From NCBI GenBank assembly GCA_045638525.1, contig JAZUBQ010000004.1:1-64000 (forward strand): DNA of 64,000 nucleotides, given 5' to 3'. Positions 54,054 through 62,978 of this stretch are shown piece after piece (positions within the stretch are counted from its first letter, which is position 1; every line of letters begins with the position of its first letter). Origin of the DNA: SIG452 sp045638525. Its GTDB lineage: Bacteria > Bacillota > Clostridia > UMGS1840. The translations under genes and the position numbers were made by a program. Below the pieces are notes generated by a model. It was not told the DNA's origin. It ran no database searches and worked only from the letters and a program-made list of their open reading frames with translations.

Positions 54054-56417
54054 TTATGCTTGGGCTCCGTCATTCATCTTCATTTCAAAATACTGTTCCT
54101 GGGTAATCAGCACTTGACGAGGCTTACTGCCTTCGGAAGGACCAACAATTCCACGTTCTTCCATCTGGTCAACAATTCGTGCCGCACGTGAATATCCCAG
54201 TTTGAAACGACGCTGCAATTTGGAAACCGAAGCTTCGCCCAGTTCCACCACAAATTCAATACAATCAGGCAACATCGGGTCGGCATCGCCACCATCTGAA
54301 CTTGCAGAAGGTCCGTCTTTCACACCGTTGGATTCAATGTGAGAAATCACATCATCATCATAGGAAACTTGCGTATTTTGTTTTAAGAAGCTAACAATTT
54401 TTTCCACTTCTTTATCGGTGATGAGGGCACCTTGCACACGGATGGGCTTGGATTCTCCAATGGGGGCATACAGCATATCCCCTTTCCCCAGCAGTTTTTC
54501 TGCACCACCCATATCCAAAATGGTACGGCTGTCAATCTGAGAAGAAACTGCAAAGGCAATACGAGAAGGCATATTCGCCTTAATCAGCCCTGTAATAACA
54601 TCAACGGAAGGACGCTGCGTTGCAATAATCAAATGCATCCCTGCCGCTCTGGCAAGCTGTGCCAAACGACAGATATATTCTTCCACTTCTTTGGGAGATG
54701 CCATCATCAAGTCTGCAAGCTCATCCACGATAATTACAATTTTGGGCAAAGGACTTTCGCCGTTTGCCACCTGATGTTCGTTAAAGCTGTCCAAATCACG
54801 AACATTGGCTTTTTCAAACATATTATAACGATTGAGCATTTCCATAACTGCCCAATTTAAGGCACCTGCCGCTTTTCTGGGGTCAGTCACAACAGGAATC
54901 AAAAGATGGGGAATTCCGTTATATACCGAAAGCTCTACCACTTTAGGGTCAATCATAATCATTTTGACCTCTTCAGGACTTGCCTTATATAAAATGGAGG
55001 TAATCAAAGAGTTAATGCACACACTTTTACCGGAACCGGTAGAACCTGCAATCAGACAATGGGGCATTTTGGCAATGTCGCCAACCACGGTAGTTCCTGC
55101 TATGTCTTTCCCTACTGCAAAAGAAATTTTAGATTTATGCTCCATAAATTCTTTGGAAGCGATAACATCACGAACAAACACGGGCATTACCTTCTGATTG
55201 GCAATTTCCACCCCAATTACGGTTTTGCCCGGAACAGGCGCAATACGAATACCTTTTGCAGCCATACGAAGAGCAATATCTTCACTCAGTCCCAAAATTT
55301 TAGAAATTTTCACACCGATTTGCGGTCTGATTTCATAACGGGTAACAGAAGGGCCTTCCTGAACGCTTACCACTTCTGCCTCCACACCGAATTCCCGCAG
55401 GGTTGAAACCAATTTAATCGCATTCTGGTTTAATTCCGCTTCCGAAAGCCCCTCAGAACGGTTTCCGCCCTTATTCAAAAAGTCAACAGAGGGATACACA
55501 TATTCTTTGGCTTCCTGTTCCTTCGCTTCGTTTAATTCTTTGGCAACGCTGTTAATTTCCTGATTGGTTAACGCCGGTTGCTTTTTGATTTCGGGGGTAA
55601 CGGGAGACTCGGGAATAATCTTCGGATTTTTTTCTTTGTCAGCACCGGTTGCAAATTTTTCAATAATGACATCTGCTGTCACCGGTTCCTCCATTTCAAT
55701 GGGAACCTCTAAAGAATTCTTCTTAATTTCTTTCTGAATGATATCTTCCGAACGCACCTTATCGGTTTTCACACCGGGCACACGGAACACACGGGAGGTT
55801 TTTTCCTGACGGAAACTGTTTTTAAACCATTCGGAGCTTTTCATAATGAGAAAAGCAATCGGTTCGTTGAACATAATAAACAAACAGAACAAAATTGCCA
55901 GGCTGACCAAAATGACAGCCCCGGTCTGTCCCAAAAGGGTTTTAAACAACATTCCGAAACCGGTTCCGAAAATACCACCGTTATATTGACTTTTCGCATC
56001 CACTATAATGGTGCCGAAATCTCTCAGAAAATGATTAGGTTCGCTGGCTGCAGGATGAAACAAATAACTGCCCGTTGCGGAAAACACCATCAAACAACCT
56101 GCGGAAACCATTTTCCCGATACCGTCTCTTTGCTTCATGAAAAACACGCCGATGATAAACAGATACACGCTCAAAAACGGTATGTAGCAAGTACCGCTTC
56201 CAAACAATACTCTTAAAATCACTTTCACACAGGTTCCGACAGCACCTGCTGCATCTTCAGTATATACGCTCAAAAACATAAGAATTAAGATGCCCACTCC
56301 GCACAAAACTTTCAAAACCAAAGCAAGCATCGGGTCAATCTTCACACTTTTTTGTTTTTGTTTTGTAATCCTAGTCACACGTTTTGCGGATTTTTTTACC
56401 GCTTTTTTTGCCGCCAT
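54054..56417 (-). CDS. ftsK: DNA translocase FtsK/SpoIIIE
   Basis: 787 aa. Four N-terminal membrane spans, an acidic linker (about 240-310), then the motor with Walker A AGSTGSGKSVCINSLI and Walker B IVIIVDELADLMM, and the C-terminal gamma winged-helix domain (EASVSKLQRRFKLGYSRAAR). It pumps DNA through the septum at division and sporulation. AAAGGA precedes the ATG. Fifteen bases follow uppP. Confidence 0.97.
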   Translation of the reverse strand: MAAKKAVKKSAKRVTRITKQKQKSVKIDPMLALVLKVLCGVGILILMFLSVYTEDAAGAVGTCVKVILRVLFGSGTCYIPFLSVYLFIIGVFFMKQRDGIGKMVSAGCLMVFSATGSYLFHPAASEPNHFLRDFGTIIVDAKSQYNGGIFGTGFGMLFKTLLGQTGAVILVSLAILFCLFIMFNEPIAFLIMKSSEWFKNSFRQEKTSRVFRVPGVKTDKVRSEDIIQKEIKKNSLEVPIEMEEPVTADVIIEKFATGADKEKNPKIIPESPVTPEIKKQPALTNQEINSVAKELNEAKEQEAKEYVYPSVDFLNKGGNRSEGLSEAELNQNAIKLVSTLREFGVEAEVVSVQEGPSVTRYEIRPQIGVKISKILGLSEDIALRMAAKGIRIAPVPGKTVIGVEIANQKVMPVFVRDVIASKEFMEHKSKISFAVGKDIAGTTVVGDIAKMPHCLIAGSTGSGKSVCINSLITSILYKASPEEVKMIMIDPKVVELSVYNGIPHLLIPVVTDPRKAAGALNWAVMEMLNRYNMFEKANVRDLDSFNEHQVANGESPLPKIVIIVDELADLMMASPKEVEEYICRLAQLARAAGMHLIIATQRPSVDVITGLIKANMPSRIAFAVSSQIDSRTILDMGGAEKLLGKGDMLYAPIGESKPIRVQGALITDKEVEKIVSFLKQNTQVSYDDDVISHIESNGVKDGPSASSDGGDADPMLPDCIEFVVELGEASVSKLQRRFKLGYSRAARIVDQMEERGIVGPSEGSKPRQVLITQEQYFEMKMNDGAQA

Positions 56418-56432
56418 GAATCAAGTTCCTTT

Positions 56433-57527
56433 CTATCCTCTTAACTGTATCACAAATATAATAACGCCTAAAACCAGACAGTAAACGCCATACCGTCTGC
56501 AAGAATATTTACGCACCGATGTTCTCATCCGACCAATGGCAAATACACCGCTGAAAAAGGCTGCAAGCATCCCTAAAAGATAGGGCAACCAATTCATACG
56601 AATGCCATCTTGCAATACGGTAACTGTTTGCATCAAAATTTTTACTACCAGCACCGGAATAGCAGATAAAAACGCATATTTTACTGTAAAATCTCGTCTG
56701 AACCCGGCAAACAAACCGCCAAGAACCGTTAAGCTGCATCTGGAAATTCCGGGAATGGCGCTGCAAAGCTGAAATAAACCAACTGTGATTGCTTGTTTGA
56801 AGAAAAATTTAGGTTCAAATTCGTCCGGTTCACGGTCGTTTTTTTCCTCTTCCAAAACAGTCGCAACGGTTTCTTCCGGTTGTGTCTCACACAAAATCGG
56901 TTCTTCTACCACTTCTTGTTCCGATACAAAAACCGACACTGTGGCATCTTCGTCACAAGAACTTTCTTCTTCGTCAAACTGAAATGCGGTCTCGCCGGTT
57001 TCCTCCTCAGGCACCACAATTTCAGGAACCAAACCCTCGGTACCGAAATTTTGTTCAAAAAACGCATTGGTATTTTCTTTGACACCAATCTTGTCAATGA
57101 AAAAGTTGGAAATCCCACATACAAAAAGCATACAGGCAACAATGGTCAACCCACCAAAATAAACACCGGCATACTGGCTTAAAAACAAAGCCGGAATCAA
57201 AAACAATGCTGTGACTGCCAGCATATAAAGAAGTTTTCGGTCAGGATCTTCTGTGCGCCAAGAAAAGGATTTATTTTTAATATCCTTCACACAGTCACAA
57301 AAAGCTCTCCACAATCCTCGGATGTCGGAATAAAAAACGAACAGGATTGCCAAAAGAGTTCCCAACCGGAGCAAAACATCAAAAGTTAAGGTAGGAGAAA
57401 ACAATTCTTCTCCGAAAACGGTTTGATTCACAGTTTGAATCAACGCCAAATGTCCCCCACCGGAAATGGGAAGAAATTCGGTCAACCCCTGAACCAAGCC
57501 AAAAAACAATGCAATCAAAAGTTCCAT
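56433..57527 (-). CDS. uppP: Undecaprenyl-diphosphatase with a long acidic insert
   Basis: 364 aa against about 270 usual for the family. Recycles undecaprenyl diphosphate to the carrier lipid phosphate. Active-site motifs: QGLTEFLPISGGGHLAL (the usual SSSGH reads SGGGH) and PGISRCSLTVLGG. Between the spans at about 148 and 240 lies about 90 extra residues, mostly Glu/Asp (for example EEETGETAFQFDEEESS). The insert is not a repeat and not a known domain to me. Start with GGGAG. Normal place in the operon. Confidence 0.9.
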   Translation of the reverse strand: MELLIALFFGLVQGLTEFLPISGGGHLALIQTVNQTVFGEELFSPTLTFDVLLRLGTLLAILFVFYSDIRGLWRAFCDCVKDIKNKSFSWRTEDPDRKLLYMLAVTALFLIPALFLSQYAGVYFGGLTIVACMLFVCGISNFFIDKIGVKENTNAFFEQNFGTEGLVPEIVVPEEETGETAFQFDEEESSCDEDATVSVFVSEQEVVEEPILCETQPEETVATVLEEEKNDREPDEFEPKFFFKQAITVGLFQLCSAIPGISRCSLTVLGGLFAGFRRDFTVKYAFLSAIPVLVVKILMQTVTVLQDGIRMNWLPYLLGMLAAFFSGVFAIGRMRTSVRKYSCRRYGVYCLVLGVIIFVIQLRG

Positions 57528-57530
57528 GGA

Positions 57531-58277
57531 TTATTCTCCCTTATTCTTCACCAGATACTTTTTCTGCATTTCGGGACGTTTTCCGCAACTCATGCTACCC
57601 TCAGGACAAGCTCCGTGAACACATTTCGGACCTGCGTATCTGAAAATGACAGGAGCCACTTCACGCACCTTCCATAAAATTTCATCTGCCAGCGCCTGAA
57701 TTTCCCACTGAGCACGGTTACAGCAACGAACGCTGAAAAAGTTCAGTAAACTTCTGGCATTAAAGGTCATAATCAGTTTTGTTTCACAAGCATTGGGAAG
57801 AACAAAACGGGCATCTTCAATGGCTTTTTTCTTTGCAGATTTTTCATCCATAACCTCAACGTGCTTCCGGTAAAGAACTTCGGTTAACTGTTCATATGCT
57901 TCGCCGATTTTCGCCATAGTTTCCTCGTAGAGTGCTTTGGCATCGGGATTTTCCAGAATTTCAGGCGGAGTAACATACTCGAAGTTTGCTTCCTCTACAT
58001 AACGTTGCGATTTCACGCTGTAGGACGCCATTCTGTGACGGGTCAACTGTGCCAACAACGCACGGGATACCCCTTCCACCGCAAAAGTAAAGGTGATATG
58101 CTCTAACGGGCTTTCGTGCCCCAAAGCAGTCAGATGCTCCAAAAACTTCTGTGTTTTTTCTTCATCCAGTTTTTCTAAAATATTTTCTGCACCACTGTTG
58201 GAATAACACATTTTTGCAGCAGCAGCCACTATCTTTTCAGGATTGGGTGTATGCGAAATTAAAATTACTTTTAACAT
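57531..58277 (-). CDS. thyX: Flavin-dependent thymidylate synthase
   Basis: 248 aa. Makes dTMP from dUMP with FAD and methylene-THF. ThyX motif RHRMASYSVKSQRY is intact. Ends with a Cys-rich CVHGACPEGSMSCGK tail. AAGGAG precedes the ATG. The organism may lack ThyA. Follows the TagA-like gene by 25 bases. Confidence 0.97.
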   Translation of the reverse strand: MLKVILISHTPNPEKIVAAAAKMCYSNSGAENILEKLDEEKTQKFLEHLTALGHESPLEHITFTFAVEGVSRALLAQLTRHRMASYSVKSQRYVEEANFEYVTPPEILENPDAKALYEETMAKIGEAYEQLTEVLYRKHVEVMDEKSAKKKAIEDARFVLPNACETKLIMTFNARSLLNFFSVRCCNRAQWEIQALADEILWKVREVAPVIFRYAGPKCVHGACPEGSMSCGKRPEMQKKYLVKNKGE

Positions 58278-58302
58278 GAAGTATCAATCTCCTTATTGAC
58301 AA

Positions 58303-59025
58303 TTATCGTTGTTTGAATTTTGCTAAAATCACACGAAATAAAAATCTCGGCAACGCAAGCATACGAACAAATCGACTGGGTTGTTTTAGCAAACGATAAA
58401 ACCATTCCAGATTCAGTTTAATAAAAATATCGGGTGCTCGCTTCACCACGCCGGCAAATACGTCCATGCTGCCGCCGATTCCCAAAAACGTGGTCCCCGA
58501 AAACAAATGCTTATTTTGATAGATCCATTCTTCTTGTTTTTTTGCTCCCAGACAAACAAATACCACGTCCGGATTTGCCTTTGCAATGGTCTCACCCACA
58601 GGTTCTTTAAAATATCCGTTCTGGGTTCCCACAATGCGGATGCCGGGATACTTTTTCTCTAAATTTTCTTTTGCCAGACGGCAAACTTCTTCTTTGGAAC
58701 CGAACAGATAGAATCCAAACCCTTCTTTGGCACCAACCTCTAACAATTTGCAGGCAATGTCATACCCTGCGGCACGGCCTTTTAAGGGTGTTCCCAAAAT
58801 TTTAGCACCATACACTACGCCAATTCCGTCTGCTGTTAATACATCGGCTGAATTTAGTAAAGACAATAATTCTTCCTCTTTATGAAATTGCTCTATAATT
58901 TCCGAATTCGGAGTATAGACCACTGTATTGTGTTTTTGTTTGATTCGTTCTGTCAGAAAACACACAATTTCCTCTACAGAAGCATTGGAAATATTCGCTC
59001 CCAATATGTTAACGGTCTGAAACAT
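58303..59025 (-). CDS. WecG/TagA/CpsF family glycosyltransferase
   Basis: 240 aa. GT26 family: ADVLTADGIGVVYGAKILG, RAAGYDIACKLLEVGA, FLFGS-type (YLFGSKEEVC), PDVVFVCLGAKKQEEWIYQ and FLGIGGSMDVFAG. TagA adds ManNAc to lipid-linked GlcNAc in teichoic-acid-like polymers. AAAGGTAGG precedes the ATG. First gene of a six-gene operon. Exact polymer is unknown. Confidence 0.93.
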   Translation of the reverse strand: MFQTVNILGANISNASVEEIVCFLTERIKQKHNTVVYTPNSEIIEQFHKEEELLSLLNSADVLTADGIGVVYGAKILGTPLKGRAAGYDIACKLLEVGAKEGFGFYLFGSKEEVCRLAKENLEKKYPGIRIVGTQNGYFKEPVGETIAKANPDVVFVCLGAKKQEEWIYQNKHLFSGTTFLGIGGSMDVFAGVVKRAPDIFIKLNLEWFYRLLKQPSRFVRMLALPRFLFRVILAKFKQR

Positions 59026-59071
59026 ACAATCAAACGCCTACCTTTCGAAACAATATACTACACTATTTTAT

Positions 59072-59100
59072 ATTATACCATCAGATTTTAGAAATTGCAA
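59072..59100 (-). promoter_or_regulatory. Sigma-A promoter of the tagA-like to folate-methyltransferase operon
   Basis: On the minus strand TTGCAA, 17-base spacer, TATAAT. About 45 bases before the start. Confidence 0.7.
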
Positions 59101-59190
59101 TATTTATTTCTATAAAATCCAAATATTTATCTCTTATTTTTTTAATTTTTTATAAAAAGCTCAACTTCTGTCCGAATCCGGGAAATCGTA

Positions 59191-59219
59191 TTGACTTTGG
59201 CGATATTTTTTTGGATAAT
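59191..59219 (+). promoter_or_regulatory. Sigma-A-like promoter of the amidase/holin pair
   Basis: TTGACT, 17-base spacer, GATAAT, about 60 bases before the amidase. Confidence 0.65.
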
Positions 59220-59278
59220 GTCTTAGGATAGCGCAACAAGTTCACCAAAACTATTTTCTAAAAACGAGGTGAAACCAA

Positions 59279-59968
59279 ATGAAAATCTGTATTGATGCAG
59301 GTCACAATTATTCAGGCTTTGATACCGGTGCCGAGGGCAACGGATTAAAAGAACAAAACATCACCTTCCCCGTTTGTCAACATCTGAAACAACGGCTGGA
59401 AGAAGCAGGAATCCAAGTGGTTATGACACGAAAATCTCTCACCGAAAATCTTGGCACCACGGTAAATACCAGCTTAACAAAACGTGCTGAAATTTCCAAC
59501 TCTTCAAGTTGTAACTACTTTATTTCCGTTCATTGCAATGCCGGTGGAGGAACCGGAAGCGAAGTATTTGTTATCAAAAAAGGCGGACAGGCAGAACAAC
59601 TGGCAACCTCTGTTCTGCAAGCAATCATTGCCCGCTTTTCGCTTAGAAACCGTGGTGTGAAAGAAGAAAATTTATCGGTTTTAAGAAATACCGACTGCCC
59701 TGCCATCCTGATAGAACTGGCATTTATTGATCATCCGTCGGATGCGTTACTGTTGAAAAACAATCAAAAAGAGTTTGCCGATGCAATTTTCAAAGGAGTA
59801 ATGGAATATTTAAAACTCCCCCTTCCCAATGAGGCTTTGGATATCAAAAGCTTTCTGGCAAAAAAATGGAATCTTTCGCAGCCGGAAGCGGTCTTTGCTC
59901 TATTAGACAGCCACTCCTACGCATCAGACTTATATCAAAAAATTTATGAAAGTTACGAAAGGAGCTAA
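59279..59968 (+). CDS. N-acetylmuramoyl-L-alanine amidase (Amidase_3)
   Basis: 229 aa. Cuts the bond between muramic acid and peptide in peptidoglycan. Zinc ligands His9 (DAGHN), Glu25 and His in FISVHCNAGG, and the catalytic Glu in LIELAFIDHPSD are all present. The C-terminal 50 residues form an extra helical region. No signal peptide, so export would need a holin or another route; it is followed four bases on by a holin-like gene. GAGGTG precedes the ATG. Confidence 0.94.
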   Translation: MKICIDAGHNYSGFDTGAEGNGLKEQNITFPVCQHLKQRLEEAGIQVVMTRKSLTENLGTTVNTSLTKRAEISNSSSCNYFISVHCNAGGGTGSEVFVIKKGGQAEQLATSVLQAIIARFSLRNRGVKEENLSVLRNTDCPAILIELAFIDHPSDALLLKNNQKEFADAIFKGVMEYLKLPLPNEALDIKSFLAKKWNLSQPEAVFALLDSHSYASDLYQKIYESYERS

Positions 59969-59971
59969 CCC

Positions 59972-60169
59972 ATGGAAGCAAACGCAATCATTGAAATGGT
60001 AATGGGGCAAGGAGTCTTTGCCGCCTTATTTATCTGGCTGTTTTTTACTTATCAGAAAGAATCAAGAGAACGGGAAGACAGACTCATGTCCATTGTGGAT
60101 TCTCAGGCAGAACGCTTGGAGAAAATATCGCAAACCTTAGAAAAAATTGCCGACGATATCCACCCGTAA
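59972..60169 (+). CDS. BhlA/UviB-like holin family small membrane protein
   Basis: 65 aa. One N-terminal membrane span (about 8-28: MGQGVFAALFIWLFFTY), then a charged coiled-coil (KESREREDRLMSIVD to EKIADDI). This is the BhlA/UviB pattern linked with bacteriocin and phage holins. Coupled to the amidase (AAAGGAG in its 3' end), which suggests a two-gene lysis or export cassette. Confidence 0.8.
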   Translation: MEANAIIEMVMGQGVFAALFIWLFFTYQKESREREDRLMSIVDSQAERLEKISQTLEKIADDIHP

Positions 60170-60192
60170 TTACTAAAACACCATCATAACCG

Positions 60193-60245
60193 AAAAAAGC
60201 ATATCTTTTCTTTTAATTTTGGAAGAAAGGATATGCTTTTTATTG
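60193..60245 (+). terminator. Intrinsic terminator after the holin-like gene
   Basis: AAAAAAGCATATCTTTTCTT pairs with its near-complement AAGAAAGGATATGCTTTTT (one GU) and ends in T-rich sequence. Confidence 0.85.
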
Positions 60246-60270
60246 ACTTTTTTTTGAAATATGGTATAAT
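60243..60270 (+). promoter_or_regulatory. Sigma-A promoter of mnmE
   Basis: TTGACT, 16-base spacer, TATAAT, directly after the terminator. Confidence 0.7.
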
Positions 60271-60390
60271 ATTTGTAAGAAATTCCAGTATCGGGATTAC
60301 AAAAAATTCAATAAAACGGGGAAAAGAATGCCTCATATTTATCCCCCGATATTACTTTGAATAAACACCAACAGAAAGGTATAACCATTT

Positions 60391-61737
60391 ATGTTTTACG
60401 ATACCATTGCAGCACCGGCAACCAACAGTCTGCAAAGTGCTGTGTCCATTATCCGTTTAAGCGGTGACAATGCAGTTGCCATCGCAGACAGTATTTTTTC
60501 AAAAAAGCTGTCCCAATCTACCGACCGAATCTTAGTATACGGAAAAATCAAAGATTCCGACGGCAATATTTTAGATGACTGTCTGGCAGTAAAAATGCTT
60601 GCCCCAAAATCCTACACCGGCGAAGATACTGTGGAATTTTACTGTCACGGTGGAAAAACCGTTACCGAATGTGTCATGCGTGAACTGTTAAAACAGGGTG
60701 CCCGTCTGGCAGAAAAAGGAGAATTTACCAAACGTGCCTTCTTAAACGGAAAAATGGATTTAACACAGGCAGAAGCGGTAATTGATGCCATCAGCGCTCA
60801 AACAAAGTCCGCTCTTTTAATGGCACAGGAGAATATGGACGGGAAACTTCGTCAGAAAATTGACGGATTACGGAGTCGGATTATGACTGTCATTATGAAT
60901 ATTATGGCAGGCAACGATTTCCCCGATGAAACCGGTGGAAACCACAATGACGAAATTATTGCAGTTCTTACAGAAATCCAAAAAGACACAGAATCTCTCT
61001 TGCAAAGTTATGACAAGGGAAAACTTATCAAAGACGGCTTCACTTGCGCCATTGCCGGGAAGCCAAATGTTGGAAAATCATCCTTACTGAATGCAATTTT
61101 GCAAGAAGACCGTGCCATTGTGACAGACATTGAAGGCACAACCCGCGATGTCATTACCGAGCGTGTAGACATCGGCGGTTACATTATGAATCTTGCAGAT
61201 ACGGCAGGACTTCGGGAAAGTAATGATCAGATTGAACAGGTGGGAATCCAAAAATCCTATCAATACATTGATCAGGTAGACTACATTTTATATCTGATAG
61301 ACTGCAGTAAACCCATTGATCCGGAGGAGGCAGAATTTATTCGTTCTCTCCCCGCGCACACTGCATTGGTATTCAACAAAACCGACCTTGCCACAATCCC
61401 TTCCACAGAAGATTTTGGCAAAAAAACATATCAGATCAGCGCAAAAAACAATCTGGGAATCTCGGAATTGTTAGATGGCATCAAACAAGATGTGGAATCC
61501 CGTGTTTTAGGGCAAAGCTCAGAAGAAACCCTCTTTTCCGAGCGACACTATCAGGCATTGCTTCAGGCAAGCGAATGTTTAACCCGTGCCATCGCTACCC
61601 TTCAGATGCAGTTGGAAGCAGACCTTGCCTCCATTGATCTGGAAGACTGTGCCGCCCATATGGGTGAAATCACGGGAACCACTGTCAATGATGAAGTGAT
61701 TGATAACATCTTTAAAAATTTCTGTATCGGAAAATAA
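60391..61737 (+). CDS. mnmE: tRNA modification GTPase MnmE (TrmE)
   Basis: 448 aa. With MnmG it installs the cmnm5 group on U34 of tRNAs. N-terminal folate-binding domain, GTPase motifs GKPNVGKSS, GTTRDVI, DTAGLRE and NKTD, and the conserved C-terminal CIGK. AAAGG precedes the ATG. Followed by a terminator that contains the spmA promoter; the usual MnmG/RsmG/Jag/YidC cluster is not here. Confidence 0.98.
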   Translation: MFYDTIAAPATNSLQSAVSIIRLSGDNAVAIADSIFSKKLSQSTDRILVYGKIKDSDGNILDDCLAVKMLAPKSYTGEDTVEFYCHGGKTVTECVMRELLKQGARLAEKGEFTKRAFLNGKMDLTQAEAVIDAISAQTKSALLMAQENMDGKLRQKIDGLRSRIMTVIMNIMAGNDFPDETGGNHNDEIIAVLTEIQKDTESLLQSYDKGKLIKDGFTCAIAGKPNVGKSSLLNAILQEDRAIVTDIEGTTRDVITERVDIGGYIMNLADTAGLRESNDQIEQVGIQKSYQYIDQVDYILYLIDCSKPIDPEEAEFIRSLPAHTALVFNKTDLATIPSTEDFGKKTYQISAKNNLGISELLDGIKQDVESRVLGQSSEETLFSERHYQALLQASECLTRAIATLQMQLEADLASIDLEDCAAHMGEITGTTVNDEVIDNIFKNFCIGK

Positions 61738-61748
61738 TCAAAATTTCA

Positions 61749-61779
61749 AACATATCACCGGAAACGACTTTCATATAAT
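61749..61779 (+). promoter_or_regulatory. Sigma-E-like sporulation promoter of spmA-spmB
   Basis: AACATATC and CATATAAT, 15 bases apart, fit the sigma-E form (CATA-core -35, CATACAAT-like -10). In Bacillus spmA is a sigma-E gene. The boxes lie inside the mnmE terminator. Confidence 0.55.
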
Positions 61780-61808
61780 AAACAGAAAGGAATTTCCGGT
61801 GATTTTTT
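61754..61808 (+). terminator. mnmE terminator overlapping the spmA start region
   Basis: ATCACCGGAAA (61754-61764) pairs exactly with TTTCCGGTGAT (61793-61803), followed by a T-run to 61808. The spmA ATG is the next base. The right arm holds the spmA ribosome site GGTG. Confidence 0.82.
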
Positions 61809-62378
61809 ATGTCTTATGTATTTTCATTTTTTCTGGTGATGGGCACAATCTGCTATCTTCTGACAGGACGGATTTCCGAACTTATGAAAGTTGTAACCCA
61901 AACCACTTCAAACTGCGGCACTTTTGTGCTGCAACTGATGTTTCTGACTGCCTTTTTTTCAGGAATTATTAAAATCGGGGAAGACATTGGTCTCACACGG
62001 GTATTATCCAAATTCTTACGTCCCGTACTGAACCGACTATTTCATACAAAATCCGACTCTGCATTACAAAAAATTGCAACCAATATTTCTGCCAACTTAT
62101 TAGGCATCGGAAATGCCGCCACTCCATCGGGTCTTTGTGCAATGAAAGAGCTGGACAAAGAAAATCAAGAATCCCAACTCCCAAGTGATGATATGTGTCG
62201 GTTTCTTCTGTTCAACACCTGCTCGGTGCAGTTAATTCCCACCACAATTTTAGGGCTTCGGGCAATGGCAGGTTCCAACAATTCTTCTGTAATTCTTCTG
62301 CCTGTTATTTGTGTCAGCATTACCAGTCTTTTGGTGGGACTTCTGCTTTGCAATCAGTTGCTTCGTCTCAGAAAATAA
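61809..62378 (+). CDS. spmA: Spore maturation protein A
   Basis: 189 aa membrane protein of the nucleoside-recognition (Gate) family. Includes FKIGEDIG-type (IKIGEDIGLTRVLSKFL), SANLLGIGNAATPSGLCAMKEL and FNTCSVQLIPTTILGLRA. Needed for spore core dehydration. Start ATG 61809 lies directly after the terminator T-run. Confidence 0.95.
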   Translation: MSYVFSFFLVMGTICYLLTGRISELMKVVTQTTSNCGTFVLQLMFLTAFFSGIIKIGEDIGLTRVLSKFLRPVLNRLFHTKSDSALQKIATNISANLLGIGNAATPSGLCAMKELDKENQESQLPSDDMCRFLLFNTCSVQLIPTTILGLRAMAGSNNSSVILLPVICVSITSLLVGLLLCNQLLRLRK

Positions 62379-62396
62379 TCAAAAGAAGGTGTCCTA

Positions 62397-62921
62397 ATGC
62401 TAAAGACTCTGTCCGAATGTTTGTTTCCCTGCCTTGTGTTGGGAATCATTATAACCTCTGTCATCAGAAAAAATGATACCATCCGCTCTTTTACCGCAGG
62501 AGCAAAAGACGGATTCTCTGCCATTTGCTCCATCACCCCCAATATTCTTGCCATTATGATTGCCGCCAACCTATTCCGTGATTCCGGTGCCCTTTCGATG
62601 ATTTTAAGACGAATTTCCCCCGTTCTGCACAAACTGGGCATCCCTCCCGGCATCACCGAACTGATTCTTTTACGCCCCATTTCGGGAAGCGGCGCAATGG
62701 TACTGCTATCCGACGTATTTCGTCAATTTGGTCCCGACAGCTACGAAGGTCTTTTGGCATCTGTCATCTGTGCTTCCACAGAAACCACCTTGTACACGAT
62801 TCTGGTATATTTTGGAGTAACAAAAGTAAAGAAAACCGGGTTCCCTCTTGCTTTGGGACTGATGATGGATGCATTTGTGGTTTGTCTTGCGATCTTTGCG
62901 GTAAAATATCTGTGCACTTGA
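62397..62921 (+). CDS. spmB: Spore maturation protein B
   Basis: 174 aa, partner of SpmA. GAKDGFSAICSITPNILAIMIAANLFRDSG, LRPISGSGAMVLLSDV and TETTLYTILVYFGV are typical. AAGGTG precedes the ATG. Ends in TGA, used as a true stop. Confidence 0.95.
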   Translation: MLKTLSECLFPCLVLGIIITSVIRKNDTIRSFTAGAKDGFSAICSITPNILAIMIAANLFRDSGALSMILRRISPVLHKLGIPPGITELILLRPISGSGAMVLLSDVFRQFGPDSYEGLLASVICASTETTLYTILVYFGVTKVKKTGFPLALGLMMDAFVVCLAIFAVKYLCT

Positions 62922-62978
62922 CAAGAAATTGCGATTATGCTATGATAACAAAAAGAACAATAAATGGAGACAATATGT

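Noticed and set aside
51475..54060. SAM or B12 riboswitch for the methionine genes
   Set aside because: The genes are at the end of an operon with gaps of a few bases, leaving no leader.
59279..60169. Prophage
   Set aside because: Only amidase and holin-like genes; both sides are housekeeping genes and no capsid, tail or integrase genes are near.
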